Of a DNA stretch of 64,000 bases, positions 25,973-35,400 are shown piece after piece. The stretch comes from Spirosoma sordidisoli (GTDB lineage: Bacteria > Bacteroidota > Bacteroidia > Cytophagales > Spirosomataceae). The notes below the pieces were generated by a model. The model was not told the origin of the DNA, did no database searches, and worked only from the letters and a program-made list of their open reading frames with translations. Made by a program: the position numbers and the translations under genes. Every line of letters starts with the position of its first letter. Positions within the stretch are counted from its first letter, which is position 1. Where the stretch lies: positions 1,249,855-1,313,854 of the forward strand of contig NZ_SBLB01000001.1 in assembly GCF_004138325.1 (NCBI RefSeq), in the 5' to 3' direction.

Positions 25973-26190
25973 GACCCGTAGGGCCTTCACAGCGCAGCGT
26001 CGGTAGCAGCAAACGGCCCATCATCCATGGCCCGTTAGGGCCTTCACAGCACAGCGTCGGTAGCCATCAATTCAGCCAGAGCATCCTTGGCCCGTCAGGG
26101 CCTTCACAGCACAGCGTCGGTAGCAGCAAACGACCCGATCATCCATATGGCCCGTAGGGCCTTCACAGCGCAGCGTCGGTAGCATGTCGG
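25973..26190. repeat. Four tandem ~60-bp repeat units
   Basis: Units begin near 25973, 26029, 26089 and 26149, so the period is 56, 60 and 60 bases. Each begins with a GGCCCGTAGGGCC-type palindrome followed by TTCACAGCGCAGCGTCGGTAG. Units 1 and 3 then share GCAGCAAACGRCCC and ATCATCCAT; unit 2 has a different middle. The last unit breaks into two copies of TAGCATGTCGG (26180-26201). With the preceding element this fills the 25744-26207 gap; no gene is seen there. Confidence 0.8.
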
Positions 26191-26207
26191 TAGCATGTCG
26201 GCACCAT

Positions 26208-26918
26208 TTATTCGGTTTTAAAATCCGAATCTTTGAGCCCTTTGTTGACCTTCACGTTATCGACGGTCATGACCATATTACCCCGGGCCGACTTCTGATT
26301 GAGCGTCATCGGAAATTTGATACCACTCACATCCTTATAATCGTCGTATACGGTTGTCGTCGTCATGCTACCCCGGGGCGATTTGTTGGTTACGACCGAC
26401 TGCACTTTCAGCCCCGTGCTGGTGTCGAAGTTGTCCGTCCAGGTAGATGATCCGTCGGCAGTTGTATGGCTGAGTTTGTAGGTGCTCTTGCCGTCAACGG
26501 TCTCGGGCCCGACCAGGGTTGTTTTAACGCCATTTTCGGCATAGTGCAACTCCGGAAAAAGCGTATTCATCAGGGTCATCTGCTGAGCCGCCGGGCCGTC
26601 TAGTGTCTGGCTGCCCTGCATTCCGCCCATAAGCACCTTCTGCCCGTCGCCGGTTTGCTTCATCACCTCCATACCGTTGGCGTTGATCACCATCGAGAAC
26701 TTGTTGGGTAGTTTCTGCTTGCGGGTAATGATCATCACCCCGCGCTCGGTCTCGCTCGACATGCTCATTGTCAGATCGTTTACTTTCGTCAGGGCATCTT
26801 TACCGCCGAGGGCTGTTATGTATTTGTCCAGTACCTGATCGGCCGTAGGGGCGTCTTGTGCAGTGGCCTGCCGGGTCAGCGCCGGCAGCAGTAACAGGGC
26901 TATAAGGAATCGTTTCAT
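26208..26918 (-). CDS. LolA-like periplasmic lipoprotein-carrier-fold protein
   Basis: A 236-residue secreted protein with a Sec signal (cleavage after RQATAQ, about residue 20). The mature chain begins with ADQVLDKYITALGGKDALTKVNDL, a pattern shared by many Bacteroidota proteins of the LolA/LppX half-barrel superfamily, and continues as alternating beta strands with lipid-binding-type hydrophobic faces. It probably carries or senses a hydrophobic ligand in the periplasm, but true LolA function is not shown. It is a single gene with its own promoter. Confidence 0.72.
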   Translation of the reverse strand: MKRFLIALLLLPALTRQATAQDAPTADQVLDKYITALGGKDALTKVNDLTMSMSSETERGVMIITRKQKLPNKFSMVINANGMEVMKQTGDGQKVLMGGMQGSQTLDGPAAQQMTLMNTLFPELHYAENGVKTTLVGPETVDGKSTYKLSHTTADGSSTWTDNFDTSTGLKVQSVVTNKSPRGSMTTTTVYDDYKDVSGIKFPMTLNQKSARGNMVMTVDNVKVNKGLKDSDFKTE

Positions 26919-26946
26919 GAGGAGAAAAGGGGGTGATTGGTTCGAC

Positions 26947-26977
26947 CAAATGTAAAGAATCGCCCCTGAATCGGCAA
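26947..26977 (-). promoter_or_regulatory. Promoter for the LolA-like gene
   Basis: Read on the minus strand, a perfect TACATTTG -7 box (26954-26947) is preceded by a TTG (26977-26975) with a 20-base spacer, a good match to the Bacteroidota -33/-7 layout. The ATG is 29 bases downstream of the -7 box. Confidence 0.6.
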
Positions 26978-27010
26978 GCCTCTGAGCAGCTCTGGCATGG
27001 GCGGTACCGG

Positions 27011-28306
27011 CTACCGGAACAGGGCGTACTCAACCAGGTATACCACAGCCCCCGCAACATAACCGATCAGCGCGAGCCAGCTGATCCGGCGCAGGTACCA
27101 GCCAAACGACAGTCGCTCCATACCCATAACGGCTACCCCGGCCGCCGACCCGATCAGCAGCAGACTGCCACCGGTACCGGCGCAGTAGGCCAGAAATTCC
27201 CAGAGCTTGGCATCAGGCGGATAGGTCTCTAAATCGTACATTCCCATGGCAGCCGCTACAATCGGCACATTGTCGACCACAGCCGATACAAGCCCAATCA
27301 GCAGAACAATTACATCCAGGTTCCCGACCGCATCGGTCAACGCGCCGGCCAGGCTCCGCAGCACGCCCGTTGCTTCGAGCGAGCCAACCGCCAGCAGAAT
27401 GCCCAGAAAGAACAATATGCTGGACGTGTCGATGCGGCTCAGGGCGTGGGCGGCTGTGAACTTCTGCCGTTCGGCTTCATCCTTGTCGCTGTGAATCACC
27501 TCCGACGCCACCCAGATTACACCCAGCACGAGCATCATGCCCATGTAAGGCGGCAGATGGGTAACTGTTTTGAAGATCGGCACAAACAGCATGCCCCCCA
27601 GTCCGATGGCCAGCATCAGCCGCCGGTCGCGTCGGGCCGCTTTCGACACGTAAGGCCGGCTAATGCCCTGCTTCGCCGTTGGCTGAGCGGCCTGCGTATC
27701 GGCTTTGTACATGAATGTCAGAATACCCAGCGGCACGACCAGCGATACGAGGCTGGGCAGCAGCAATTCGCGAATGATGTTGGTGGTCGTGATCTGCCCG
27801 CCTATCCAGAGCATAGTCGTCGTTACGTCGCCAATGGGCGACCAGGCACCGCCGGCGTTGGCAGCCAGGATGATCATACCGGCAATGACCCGTCGCTGCT
27901 CCGCGTTGCGAACCAGCTTGCGGGCTACCGAAATCATGACAATAGACGAGGTGAGGTTATCCAGCAGCGCCGACAGACCAAAGGTCAGGAGACTAATAAT
28001 CCAAAGTAGCGTGCGGGTATTGCGACTGGCAATCCGGTCGGTAATGAGCGTGAAACCATCGTGCGCATCGATCAGCTCTACGATAGTCATGGCCCCCAGC
28101 AGAAAAAACAGTATCTCCGCAACCCCCGTCAGGTGCTCGCCGAGATGATGAACAACGGCTTCTATATCACTGACCGACAGGGCATATACCGTCCAGCAAA
28201 CCACACCCGTAATCAGCGCCGTAGCGGTCTTGTTAATTTTGATCGGATGCTCGAGGGTGATCAGCAGGTACCCAATAACGAAGAGTATGATGAGGGTTAT
28301 AGTCAT
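27011..28306 (-). CDS. nhaD: NhaD-type Na+/H+ antiporter
   Basis: A 431-residue inner-membrane antiporter of the ion-transporter superfamily, with about 12 helices, that exports Na+ (or Li+) in exchange for protons. I start at the ATG at 28306; a longer in-frame start at 28456 would overlap the divergent small gene and add a non-membrane leader. Family marks include EHPIKINKTATALITGV near the start, FFLLGAMTIVELIDAHDGF, LDNLTSSIVM (the conserved Asp-Asn of the ion site), ANAGGAWSPIGDVTTTMLW and the second half SAVVDNVPIVAAAMGMY. It diverges from the HExxH gene, with only 34 bases between the start codons. Confidence 0.93.
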   Translation of the reverse strand: MTITLIILFVIGYLLITLEHPIKINKTATALITGVVCWTVYALSVSDIEAVVHHLGEHLTGVAEILFFLLGAMTIVELIDAHDGFTLITDRIASRNTRTLLWIISLLTFGLSALLDNLTSSIVMISVARKLVRNAEQRRVIAGMIILAANAGGAWSPIGDVTTTMLWIGGQITTTNIIRELLLPSLVSLVVPLGILTFMYKADTQAAQPTAKQGISRPYVSKAARRDRRLMLAIGLGGMLFVPIFKTVTHLPPYMGMMLVLGVIWVASEVIHSDKDEAERQKFTAAHALSRIDTSSILFFLGILLAVGSLEATGVLRSLAGALTDAVGNLDVIVLLIGLVSAVVDNVPIVAAAMGMYDLETYPPDAKLWEFLAYCAGTGGSLLLIGSAAGVAVMGMERLSFGWYLRRISWLALIGYVAGAVVYLVEYALFR

Positions 28307-28340
28307 AAAATAGAACCGGAACGACTCCGTAATTGTCTGT

Positions 28341-28685
28341 ATGTCGATGGCAAAGAAGCTATTTATTTTACGAATTCCTGCACTTGGTCCCGATGGCATG
28401 GCCCTGTTTCCGTTCATCCTGGTCCGGCACAGAAACCCCGGCCCCACGCTGATCAATCACGAACGGATTCACCTGCGCCAGCAACTGGAGCTGGGTATCG
28501 TTCCCTTCTACTTCTGGTATCTGATTGAATATGTGATCCGCCGATTTCAGTACCGCGACCATTATACGGCCTACCGGAATATCAGCTTCGAGCGCGAAGC
28601 GTTTGCCAACGACCAGAACCTGGGCTACCTGGCCACACGACCGGTCTGGGCCTTTCTGAAATGGACGAAAAAAAGCAGGCCGTAG
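28341..28685 (+). CDS. Small protein with a HERIH zinc-peptidase-like motif
   Basis: A 114-residue protein I know only as a conserved Bacteroidota hypothetical. Residues ~41-48 read NHERIHLRQQ, an HExxH pattern, preceded by PFILVRHRNPG and followed by a hydrophobic stretch (IVPFYFWYLIEYVI). About 35 residues later comes SFEREAFANDQNLGY, which places a Glu where M48/M56-type peptidases bind zinc with their third ligand. It could be a minimal membrane-bound metallopeptidase or an inactive relative. It is wedged between two antiporter genes and stops 1 base before the convergent cation/proton antiporter. Confidence 0.75.
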   Translation: MSMAKKLFILRIPALGPDGMALFPFILVRHRNPGPTLINHERIHLRQQLELGIVPFYFWYLIEYVIRRFQYRDHYTAYRNISFEREAFANDQNLGYLATRPVWAFLKWTKKSRP

Positions 28686-28686
28686 T

Positions 28687-29865
28687 TTACTCGTTGTTCA
28701 ACCGCTGCCCCCGAACCGCTCCGCCGATCATCACCAGCGACGACATCACCACCACCAGCATGGGAATGCCCTCGCGGAAGCCGACCAGCCGCAGGTTCTC
28801 CGGAATATTCAGGTAAAGAAGAATGGTAATCAGACCACGGGGCGCTATCCAGAGCAGGGGTCTGGCGGCACTTGGGTAGGTGATGCGCAGCGTCAGCCAG
28901 CGCCAGGTGATGATGATAAACACAAATAGCGCACTGACGATCAGCGCATCCGTATCGATGAGTTCGCTCGGCACGGCTATATAGCCGAAGATCAGGAAGA
29001 AAAACGTCCGGACAACGAAGGCGCCCTCGGCCGTGAGGTTTTTGAGCTGATCAAGCTCTTTCTCGAACAGATCATTTTTCAGGATGCGGCTGAGTGTACC
29101 GCGGATAAACAGCTCCGTATTGTTCAGGAAAAGCCCGAAGATCAGGATCAGCAGCAATGACGACAGATGGTTGATTTCGGCCAGGGCGTAGACCAGAAAC
29201 AGCACCGAAATAATGGGCAGAAACTTGATCCGGTGGTTGATGCGGCTGATCAGGTAGAGCAGCAGGAAACAGCAGGCCAGCGAGATCAGCGCCATCACCA
29301 GCGTGTCGCGCGCGAAGAACCAGACCGCCCCCAGCACCGAATCGCGACTGAGCAGCAGGAAGTTATAGGCCATGATCCCCAGAATACCCGCAAAGGCCGA
29401 CTCGTAAACCACAAAATCCTGTTTCCCGTCGGAGAGGTTGGTCACGCTCGCGTTGGCAACGGCGCTACTGATGATAGAAAACGGGAGAGCCGCAATGAGG
29501 CAATGGTAAAACGTATCGTTGAGCAGCAGGTACAGCGTGCCCGCCATCAGCAGCGTACCGCCAATAATCGACAGCAGCGACGCCAGCAGGGTTCGGCGCA
29601 GCACCCCCAGTCGCTCACCGTGGAGTTCGAGATCAAGCCCGCCCTCCAGCACGATCAGAATAAGGCCCAGCGTGCCCAGCGTTGGCAGGATGGTATCCAG
29701 ATAAGGCACCCGCACGCTAAAGTAGTCGGTAGCCTGCCGGGTCAGCATACCCAACGCCAGCAGCAATAGTACCGATGGAATCTTGAAACGACTGCTGAAC
29801 AGGTCGAAGCCGTAGGAAATCAGCACCGCCAGGCTCAGCACTATAATCAGAATAGAGGAATCCAT
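28687..29865 (-). CDS. Cation:proton antiporter (CPA family)
   Basis: A 392-residue inner-membrane protein with about 11-12 helices in the Na+/H+ exchanger fold. It opens with SILIIVLSLAVLISYGFDLFSSRFKIPSVLLLLALG (a common CPA1/CPA2 start), then LILIVLEGGLDLEL, which matches the conserved fifth-helix region of the family. SIISSAVANASV lies where the ion-binding helix is expected, and the C-terminal WIAPRGLITILLYLNIP is typical. There is no cytoplasmic RCK tail. Exact ion (Na+ or K+) is not clear. It forms a cluster of ion homeostasis genes with nhaD. Confidence 0.88.
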   Translation of the reverse strand: MDSSILIIVLSLAVLISYGFDLFSSRFKIPSVLLLLALGMLTRQATDYFSVRVPYLDTILPTLGTLGLILIVLEGGLDLELHGERLGVLRRTLLASLLSIIGGTLLMAGTLYLLLNDTFYHCLIAALPFSIISSAVANASVTNLSDGKQDFVVYESAFAGILGIMAYNFLLLSRDSVLGAVWFFARDTLVMALISLACCFLLLYLISRINHRIKFLPIISVLFLVYALAEINHLSSLLLILIFGLFLNNTELFIRGTLSRILKNDLFEKELDQLKNLTAEGAFVVRTFFFLIFGYIAVPSELIDTDALIVSALFVFIIITWRWLTLRITYPSAARPLLWIAPRGLITILLYLNIPENLRLVGFREGIPMLVVVMSSLVMIGGAVRGQRLNNE

Positions 29866-29882
29866 GCAGCAAGATACTAAAA

Positions 29883-29906
29883 CGGTACTCAGTTTACAGA
29901 GTACCG
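29883..29906 (-). terminator. Terminator after the carotenoid desaturase gene
   Basis: On the minus strand CGGTACTC and GAGTACCG pair perfectly (8 bp, 8-nt loop) and lead into TTTTAG. It lies 49 bases after the crtD stop. Confidence 0.7.
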
Positions 29907-29954
29907 CATCTGGTTTACTACGTTCTGTTTCCGTAGCTACCCGTCAGAACTAAA

Positions 29955-31448
29955 CTACTGGCTGGCCTTCTCATCAACCACATCCGTCATGATTTTGGCC
30001 GAGAGCAGGCAGAGCGGAATGCCTCCGCCGGGATGAACGCTCCCCCCTACAAAGTACAGATTCCGGAATTCGTGCGAGAAATTGGCATGCCGCAGGAAAG
30101 CCGCAAACCGGTTGTTGCTGCTGTTGCCGTACAGAGCGCCCTGGCTCGATGAGGTTCGGGCTTCGATACTGCGCGGGTCCAGAACAGCTTCGGTTTCGAT
30201 GAGCGGCCCCACATCGACGCCCAGGTTGTGGCTCAGTTTGCGGATCACGTCCTGCCGCGCCCGGCTGATGATAGCATCCCAGTCCTGACCGGTATTGTTG
30301 GGCGCGTTGAGCAGGATAAACCAGTTTTCGCAACCCGGCGGAGCATCATCGGCCTTGTGTTTCGACGTGATGTTGAGGTAGATAGTCGGGTCGCTGTACA
30401 GCTGGTTCTGGCCAAATAACTCGGCAAACTCGGCGCGGTAGTTGTTGCTGAAGAATATGTTATGCAGCCCCAGCTCGGCAAACTCGCGCCGGATACCCCA
30501 GTAGAAGATCAGCCCCGAGCTGGATTTGGGCTGCCGCAGAATCCGTTCCGGCTGCCGGGCGTTGGGCAGCAGTTTCCGAAACGTACTGACCACATCCATG
30601 TTCGATACAACCAGCGCGTAGGGACGCGGCTGCTCCTCGCCCGCCAGCTGAACGCCCAACACCTGCGTTCCTTTCGTGACGAGCTGGCTTACCCGCGCCC
30701 GGTAGTGGAACCGAACGCCAAGATCTTCGGCCAGCCGAACCAGGCTCCCGGTAATGCTGACCATGCCCTGCACCGGAAAAAAAGCGCCGATGTTATACTC
30801 CAGATGCGGAATGATATTCAGGGTGGCGGGTGTCTGGTACGGGTCTGAGCCGTTGTAGGTGGCGTAGCGGTTAAACAGCTGAACGAGTTTGGGATGCCGA
30901 AACCGACCCTCGTTGGCCTTGTTCATAGTGCTGAACACCCCCAGCCTGGGGAGGTTGAGATAGCCCCGTAAGGCATCCCGGTTGATCCAGGTACCAATTT
31001 TGTGCAGTGACCGGTGCAGAAACAGCTTTTCGGTTACCTCATACTTAAGAGCGCTGTCGCGGAGGTGGTCCAGCAGATGATCCGCGGGTTCGCCCAGAAC
31101 GGACTCGACTTCCTGACCGAATCGGGTATGGTCGGCCCAGGCCGTAAGTCGGGTGGCATCGTCCCAGAAATAGCGGCAGGTTTCGTCCAGCCGGATGTAC
31201 TGAAAATAGTTGGCCGGCTGTCGACCGGCCAGCTGAAACAGTTCATCGACCAGGTGCGGCATCGTAAACAACGACGGCCCCGCATCGAACCGGTAACTTC
31301 CCCGGTCGGTGGTCAGATCGAACGTGGAGAGTTTACCGCCCGGATAGTCGTTAGCCTCGAAGACGTCAACGGCATAGCCTTTCACCGCCAGCCGGATGGC
31401 CGACGCAATACCGGCAATACCGGCCCCGATAACAGCAGCAGTTTTCAA
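29955..31448 (-). CDS. crtD: Carotenoid desaturase, CrtD-like
   Basis: A 497-residue FAD-dependent desaturase of the CrtI family. The dinucleotide fold is at residues 5-30 (VIGAGIAGIASAIRL, then acidic VFEAN), followed by YPGGKLS and DAGPSLFTMP. The C-terminal carotenoid oxidoreductase signature is FVGGSVHPGGGIPLCLLSAKI. The SIEARTSSSQGALYGNSSNNRFAAF segment fits what I recall of Bacteroidota CrtD (1-hydroxycarotenoid 3,4-desaturase) better than phytoene desaturase CrtI. It would act in the flexixanthin/saproxanthin type pigment pathway. Other carotenoid genes are not in the window. It lies 42 bases behind the lipoprotein gene on the same strand. Confidence 0.78.
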   Translation of the reverse strand: MKTAAVIGAGIAGIASAIRLAVKGYAVDVFEANDYPGGKLSTFDLTTDRGSYRFDAGPSLFTMPHLVDELFQLAGRQPANYFQYIRLDETCRYFWDDATRLTAWADHTRFGQEVESVLGEPADHLLDHLRDSALKYEVTEKLFLHRSLHKIGTWINRDALRGYLNLPRLGVFSTMNKANEGRFRHPKLVQLFNRYATYNGSDPYQTPATLNIIPHLEYNIGAFFPVQGMVSITGSLVRLAEDLGVRFHYRARVSQLVTKGTQVLGVQLAGEEQPRPYALVVSNMDVVSTFRKLLPNARQPERILRQPKSSSGLIFYWGIRREFAELGLHNIFFSNNYRAEFAELFGQNQLYSDPTIYLNITSKHKADDAPPGCENWFILLNAPNNTGQDWDAIISRARQDVIRKLSHNLGVDVGPLIETEAVLDPRSIEARTSSSQGALYGNSSNNRFAAFLRHANFSHEFRNLYFVGGSVHPGGGIPLCLLSAKIMTDVVDEKASQ

Positions 31449-31490
31449 AAGGTGATCGAGTGAACTGAGAACAGGGCGCCCCAGTGCCGA

Positions 31491-32357
31491 TTATTTACGG
31501 GCGTAATAAAAGAGATTAACGGCAGAAGCGCTGCCTTTTTCGCTGATGGTGAAATAACCTTTGCCATCCTTGTCGAAACAGACGGCTTCGCCCTGCGGCT
31601 CTACCCGATACGGCAGGGCTTTGCTGTTACCCCGTTGCAGGGCATCGGCAATGCTTTGTCCGGCATTTCGCTTCCAGTACCGGATTTCGGTATAAGTCCG
31701 AACTACAATCTCGGACCCATCGGGCGAAATAGCCGCTCCGGTTACGAACGTCATGGGAATTTCGCCCAGCGATTCGGCAACGGTCAGCTCGTTGATGTTC
31801 TGCGGGTACGGCAGCCGGTACAGCCGCACGTTAGCCTCCCGCTTCGAGATGATGTAGATATCTTTGGTAGCCGGATCAATGAACATAGCTTCCGCATCGC
31901 GGGGACCATCGGGGTAGCGGAAGTTGATCCGCTCAATCTGCGTAATCGGCGTTTGCAGGTTGGCAGGCTCCGGGAGTCGGTACACCTGCAGAAACGGCTG
32001 CTGGGCATTGTTGTCGCCAATGTCGCCGATGTAGAGGTAGTTAACGCCGTCCTGAGGGCCCGGTCCGCTGGCCAGCTCTTCCCAGTCGCGGTTTTCGAAA
32101 CGCGGAACGCTGATCCGGCCTTTGAGTTGCCCATCGTGTCCGAGCAGCGCCAGTTCGGCCGGTGAGCCGCTGTCCTGGTTGATCCAGAGGTTGCCCGGCT
32201 GGGTACGGCTATCGACCATACCCGAGGCTTCGTCGATCAGACCAGCCTGAACGGGGGTTGCGGTCGGGTCCGCAAACTGAGCCTGATCTACACCCGGCAA
32301 CTCCAGTTTGCAGGAGGTAGCGGTGAGGAGGCCGATTAATATAAGAACAATACGCAT
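31491..32357 (-). CDS. Beta-propeller-like lipoprotein
   Basis: A 288-residue lipoprotein. The signal peptide ends in the lipobox TATSC (Cys at residue 16). The remaining sequence holds repeated strand patterns such as LYIGDIGDNNAQQPFLQVYRL, AEAMFIDPATKDIYIISKRE and GAAISPDGSEIVVRTYTEIRYW, typical of a WD/NHL-like propeller. The function is unknown; a periplasmic or outer-membrane binding protein is likely. It is spaced 97 bases after the multi-PAS kinase gene and 42 bases before crtD, so it may share a transcript with crtD. Confidence 0.75.
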   Translation of the reverse strand: MRIVLILIGLLTATSCKLELPGVDQAQFADPTATPVQAGLIDEASGMVDSRTQPGNLWINQDSGSPAELALLGHDGQLKGRISVPRFENRDWEELASGPGPQDGVNYLYIGDIGDNNAQQPFLQVYRLPEPANLQTPITQIERINFRYPDGPRDAEAMFIDPATKDIYIISKREANVRLYRLPYPQNINELTVAESLGEIPMTFVTGAAISPDGSEIVVRTYTEIRYWKRNAGQSIADALQRGNSKALPYRVEPQGEAVCFDKDGKGYFTISEKGSASAVNLFYYARK

Positions 32358-32454
32358 GAAGTCTTTCAGGTTGATTGTGCCTCAAAGTAACGAAAGGCCA
32401 GACGAAAAATTAGCGAATCGGGAGGATAAGCTATTCAACAGTCTACAATTCGGG

Positions 32455-35400
32455 TTAAGCCGGGAGCAGAATGGAGAACGTAGCCCCCTGGCCCGGTCGT
32501 CCGTCGGCCTGTATATAGCCGTGGTGGTTCTCGACTACTTTCTGCACGATAGCCAACCCAATACCCGTTCCCTGGTATTCGCTCCGGCCGTGGAGCCGCT
32601 GAAAAACCTGAAAAATCCGATCGGCCTGGCGCGGGTCGAATCCGATGCCGTTGTCTGACACGTCGATCCGGCAAAACCACCGGCCTTCGTCGGCTACCGA
32701 CACCGGCAGGCCCGCGTGTTTGCCGCGTACCATCTGGCCCGTAATGATCACTTCCGGCATCTGGTCAGGCCTCGTGAACTTGAGCGAATTGCTGACCAGA
32801 TTCTGAAACAGCTGCCGTAGCTGAAGACCATCGCCCGGAACGGTGGGCAACGGGTGTACCTGAATATGCGCCCGTTTGTCGGCAATGGCCGTTTCCAGAT
32901 CGATCAGCACATCGTCGATGAGTGGGTTTAGCTCTACAGGCTCAACCTCTTCGCGTTTGGTCGCCACGCGCGAGTAGGCCAGCACGTCCTTTATGAGCAC
33001 CTGCATACGGGCTGCGGCCGACTGCATACGCCGGATCATATCCACGCCTTCGGCATCCATAACGCCGACGTACTTCGTCTGAATGATATCGCCAAAAGCC
33101 TGAATTTTACGAAGCGGTTCCTGCAGGTCGTGGCTGGCTACGTAGGCAAACTGTTCCAGGTTCCGGTTCGACCGCTGAAGATCCACTACCGACGCCTGTA
33201 GTTGCTGCTGGAGCAGTTTGAGCGGGGTGTAATCGCCAAACGTAACCAGTACCTCATCGCCCATTTTGGTGGTGAGGATATCGAGCCATACGTCGATTCC
33301 GTCGGTATTGTAATGAAAATCGAACCGCTGCGGCTCGCCGGTCACGTAGGTTTTGTGGTAGGCATCGAACAGGCCGTTACTTTGGTAGCCTGGGAACCAT
33401 GTGCTGCCCAGCGCCCCGACCACAGCCGCCGGGTCCTGCCCGACATACGAAGCGAGCTGCCGGTTGGCCACCCGAAAGCGGAAATCAACGACCTGCCCCG
33501 ATTTGTCATGTACAGGACTGAACAGGAATATACCCGTCTGCGACGTGTCGATAACCGTTTGCAGCTCAACGGCCGACCGCTCAATAAGCTGGGAAGCCCG
33601 TTTTACGGCCGACACATCCGAGAAGGTAACCACAAAGCCATCGCCCAGTTTCTGGGCCGACACATCGATCCAGAAGTCGAGCCCGTCATGATTATAGTGC
33701 AGTTCCGTACGCGTCGGCTCGCCCGTTTCGGTGGTATTCACGTACATAGCAAACAGGCCACTCTCTACGTTACCCGGAAACAGATTCAGCAGCGTATGAC
33801 GCTTGATAAAGTCGACGGGGTAGCCAACCAGCTGTTCGCTGGCCTGGTTAACCGTAACGTAGCCGAAGTCAACAATCGCCCCCTCCTCGTTCCGGATGGC
33901 TTCGAACGACATGATGCCGCTGTTGGAGCTGTTGAGCACACTGTCGAGCAGGTCGGCCTGGCGTTTGGTTTCGGCTGCCTGCCGTTCTACGGCCAGCTGA
34001 GCCTGCTTGAGGTCGGTAAAGTTGGTGAACGTAACCAGTACATCCTGCCCAAACTTCATAGCGTGCACATCGAACCAGAGATCGAACCCGTCAACATCGT
34101 AATGAATGCTGAATCGCTGTTCCTCGCCGGTATCAAACGTATACCGGTAGCGTTCAAACAGGCCCGTTTCGCGGTAGCTGGTAAACCATGCTGACGCTAT
34201 GGCACCCGTTAGCACCTCGGGCGTCTGACCCACCATGGCAGCCACCATCCGGTTGATGGTTTTGAACCGAAAATCAACGTGCCGGCCTGCTTCGTCATAA
34301 ACCGGGCTGAAGACGAATATTCCCGTTGGCGAACGATCGATAACGGCCTGCAGGTCGGCTGCTGCCTGTTTCAGGGCTTGCTGGGCGCGCCGGACTTCGG
34401 TGGTATTGGCAAAGGTAAGTACCACCTGTTCGCCCTGCCGAACCGACGACACTTCGAACCACCCCTTCAGGACCTCGTCTTCGTAGTAGTTCTCCGCACG
34501 CCGTTGCTCACCGGTTGCCAGCGTCTCACAATACAGTGCGAAGAAGCCTGCCTGCCGATAGCCCGGGTACACGTCCTGCATGGTTCGGCCAATGGCCTGC
34601 ACCGGATCAGCGCCGGTGAGCTGCTCTACGGCCCGGTTGGCAGCCAGGATCCGGAAATCAACGACCGCACCCGGCTCATTACCCGTTGCCGGCTCCCGGA
34701 TCGGCTCCAGCAATAATACGCCGTTGATGGCCCCATCGAGCATGGTGTGCATCAGTTCGGCCTGGGCTTTGTTGGCAGCGGCAGCCTGTTCAAGCGCCAG
34801 CTGCGCGTATTTTTCGGCCGACACATTCGAAAAGGTGATGACCAGCTCCTCGTCGGCGAGTTTACGGGTATTTACGTTTAGCCATTGGCTGAGCCGTCCG
34901 TCGTCGTAATACGTTTCAACAACTTGCGGCTGTCCCGTCTCTATGGTTTTGACAAAGGCGTCGAATAAGCCCGACTCGCGCAGGTTCGGATGCAGCTCAA
35001 GATCGCGCTGCCCGACCAGCGCGTCGACCGTTGACTGCGAGATCGTGGCGGCCTGCTGGTTCGCCGACAAGACCAGAAAATCAACAATGTCGCCCTCGGC
35101 GTTACGGATCGCGCGTTCGGCGACGATGCCGTTCGACGATGCGTCGAGTAATTTATTGAGGAAGTTGGCCTGCCGTTCTTTCTGTACAGCCGCCTGGTGC
35201 TGCTCGGTAACGTCGGTATAAGTGACCACCAGCCCATCGTAGAACGGCGACAAGGTGATATCGAGCCATATACCATGGCCATCCAGTTCATACCATGTCT
35301 CGAACCGATGCGGCTCACGGGTTTCGGTCACCCGTACATACTGATCGAACAACCCATGTTCACGGATTCCCGGAAATACGTCCGAAGCGCGCTTCCCAAC

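Noticed and set aside
25973..26190. CRISPR array
   Set aside because: Units are regular, but the repeated part is longer than the variable part, spacers are partly shared between units and there are no cas genes.
33202..34194. A 330-codon plus-strand frame inside the multi-PAS kinase gene
   Set aside because: Mirror frame of the PAS repeats with Arg/Val/His-rich translation; not a known protein type.
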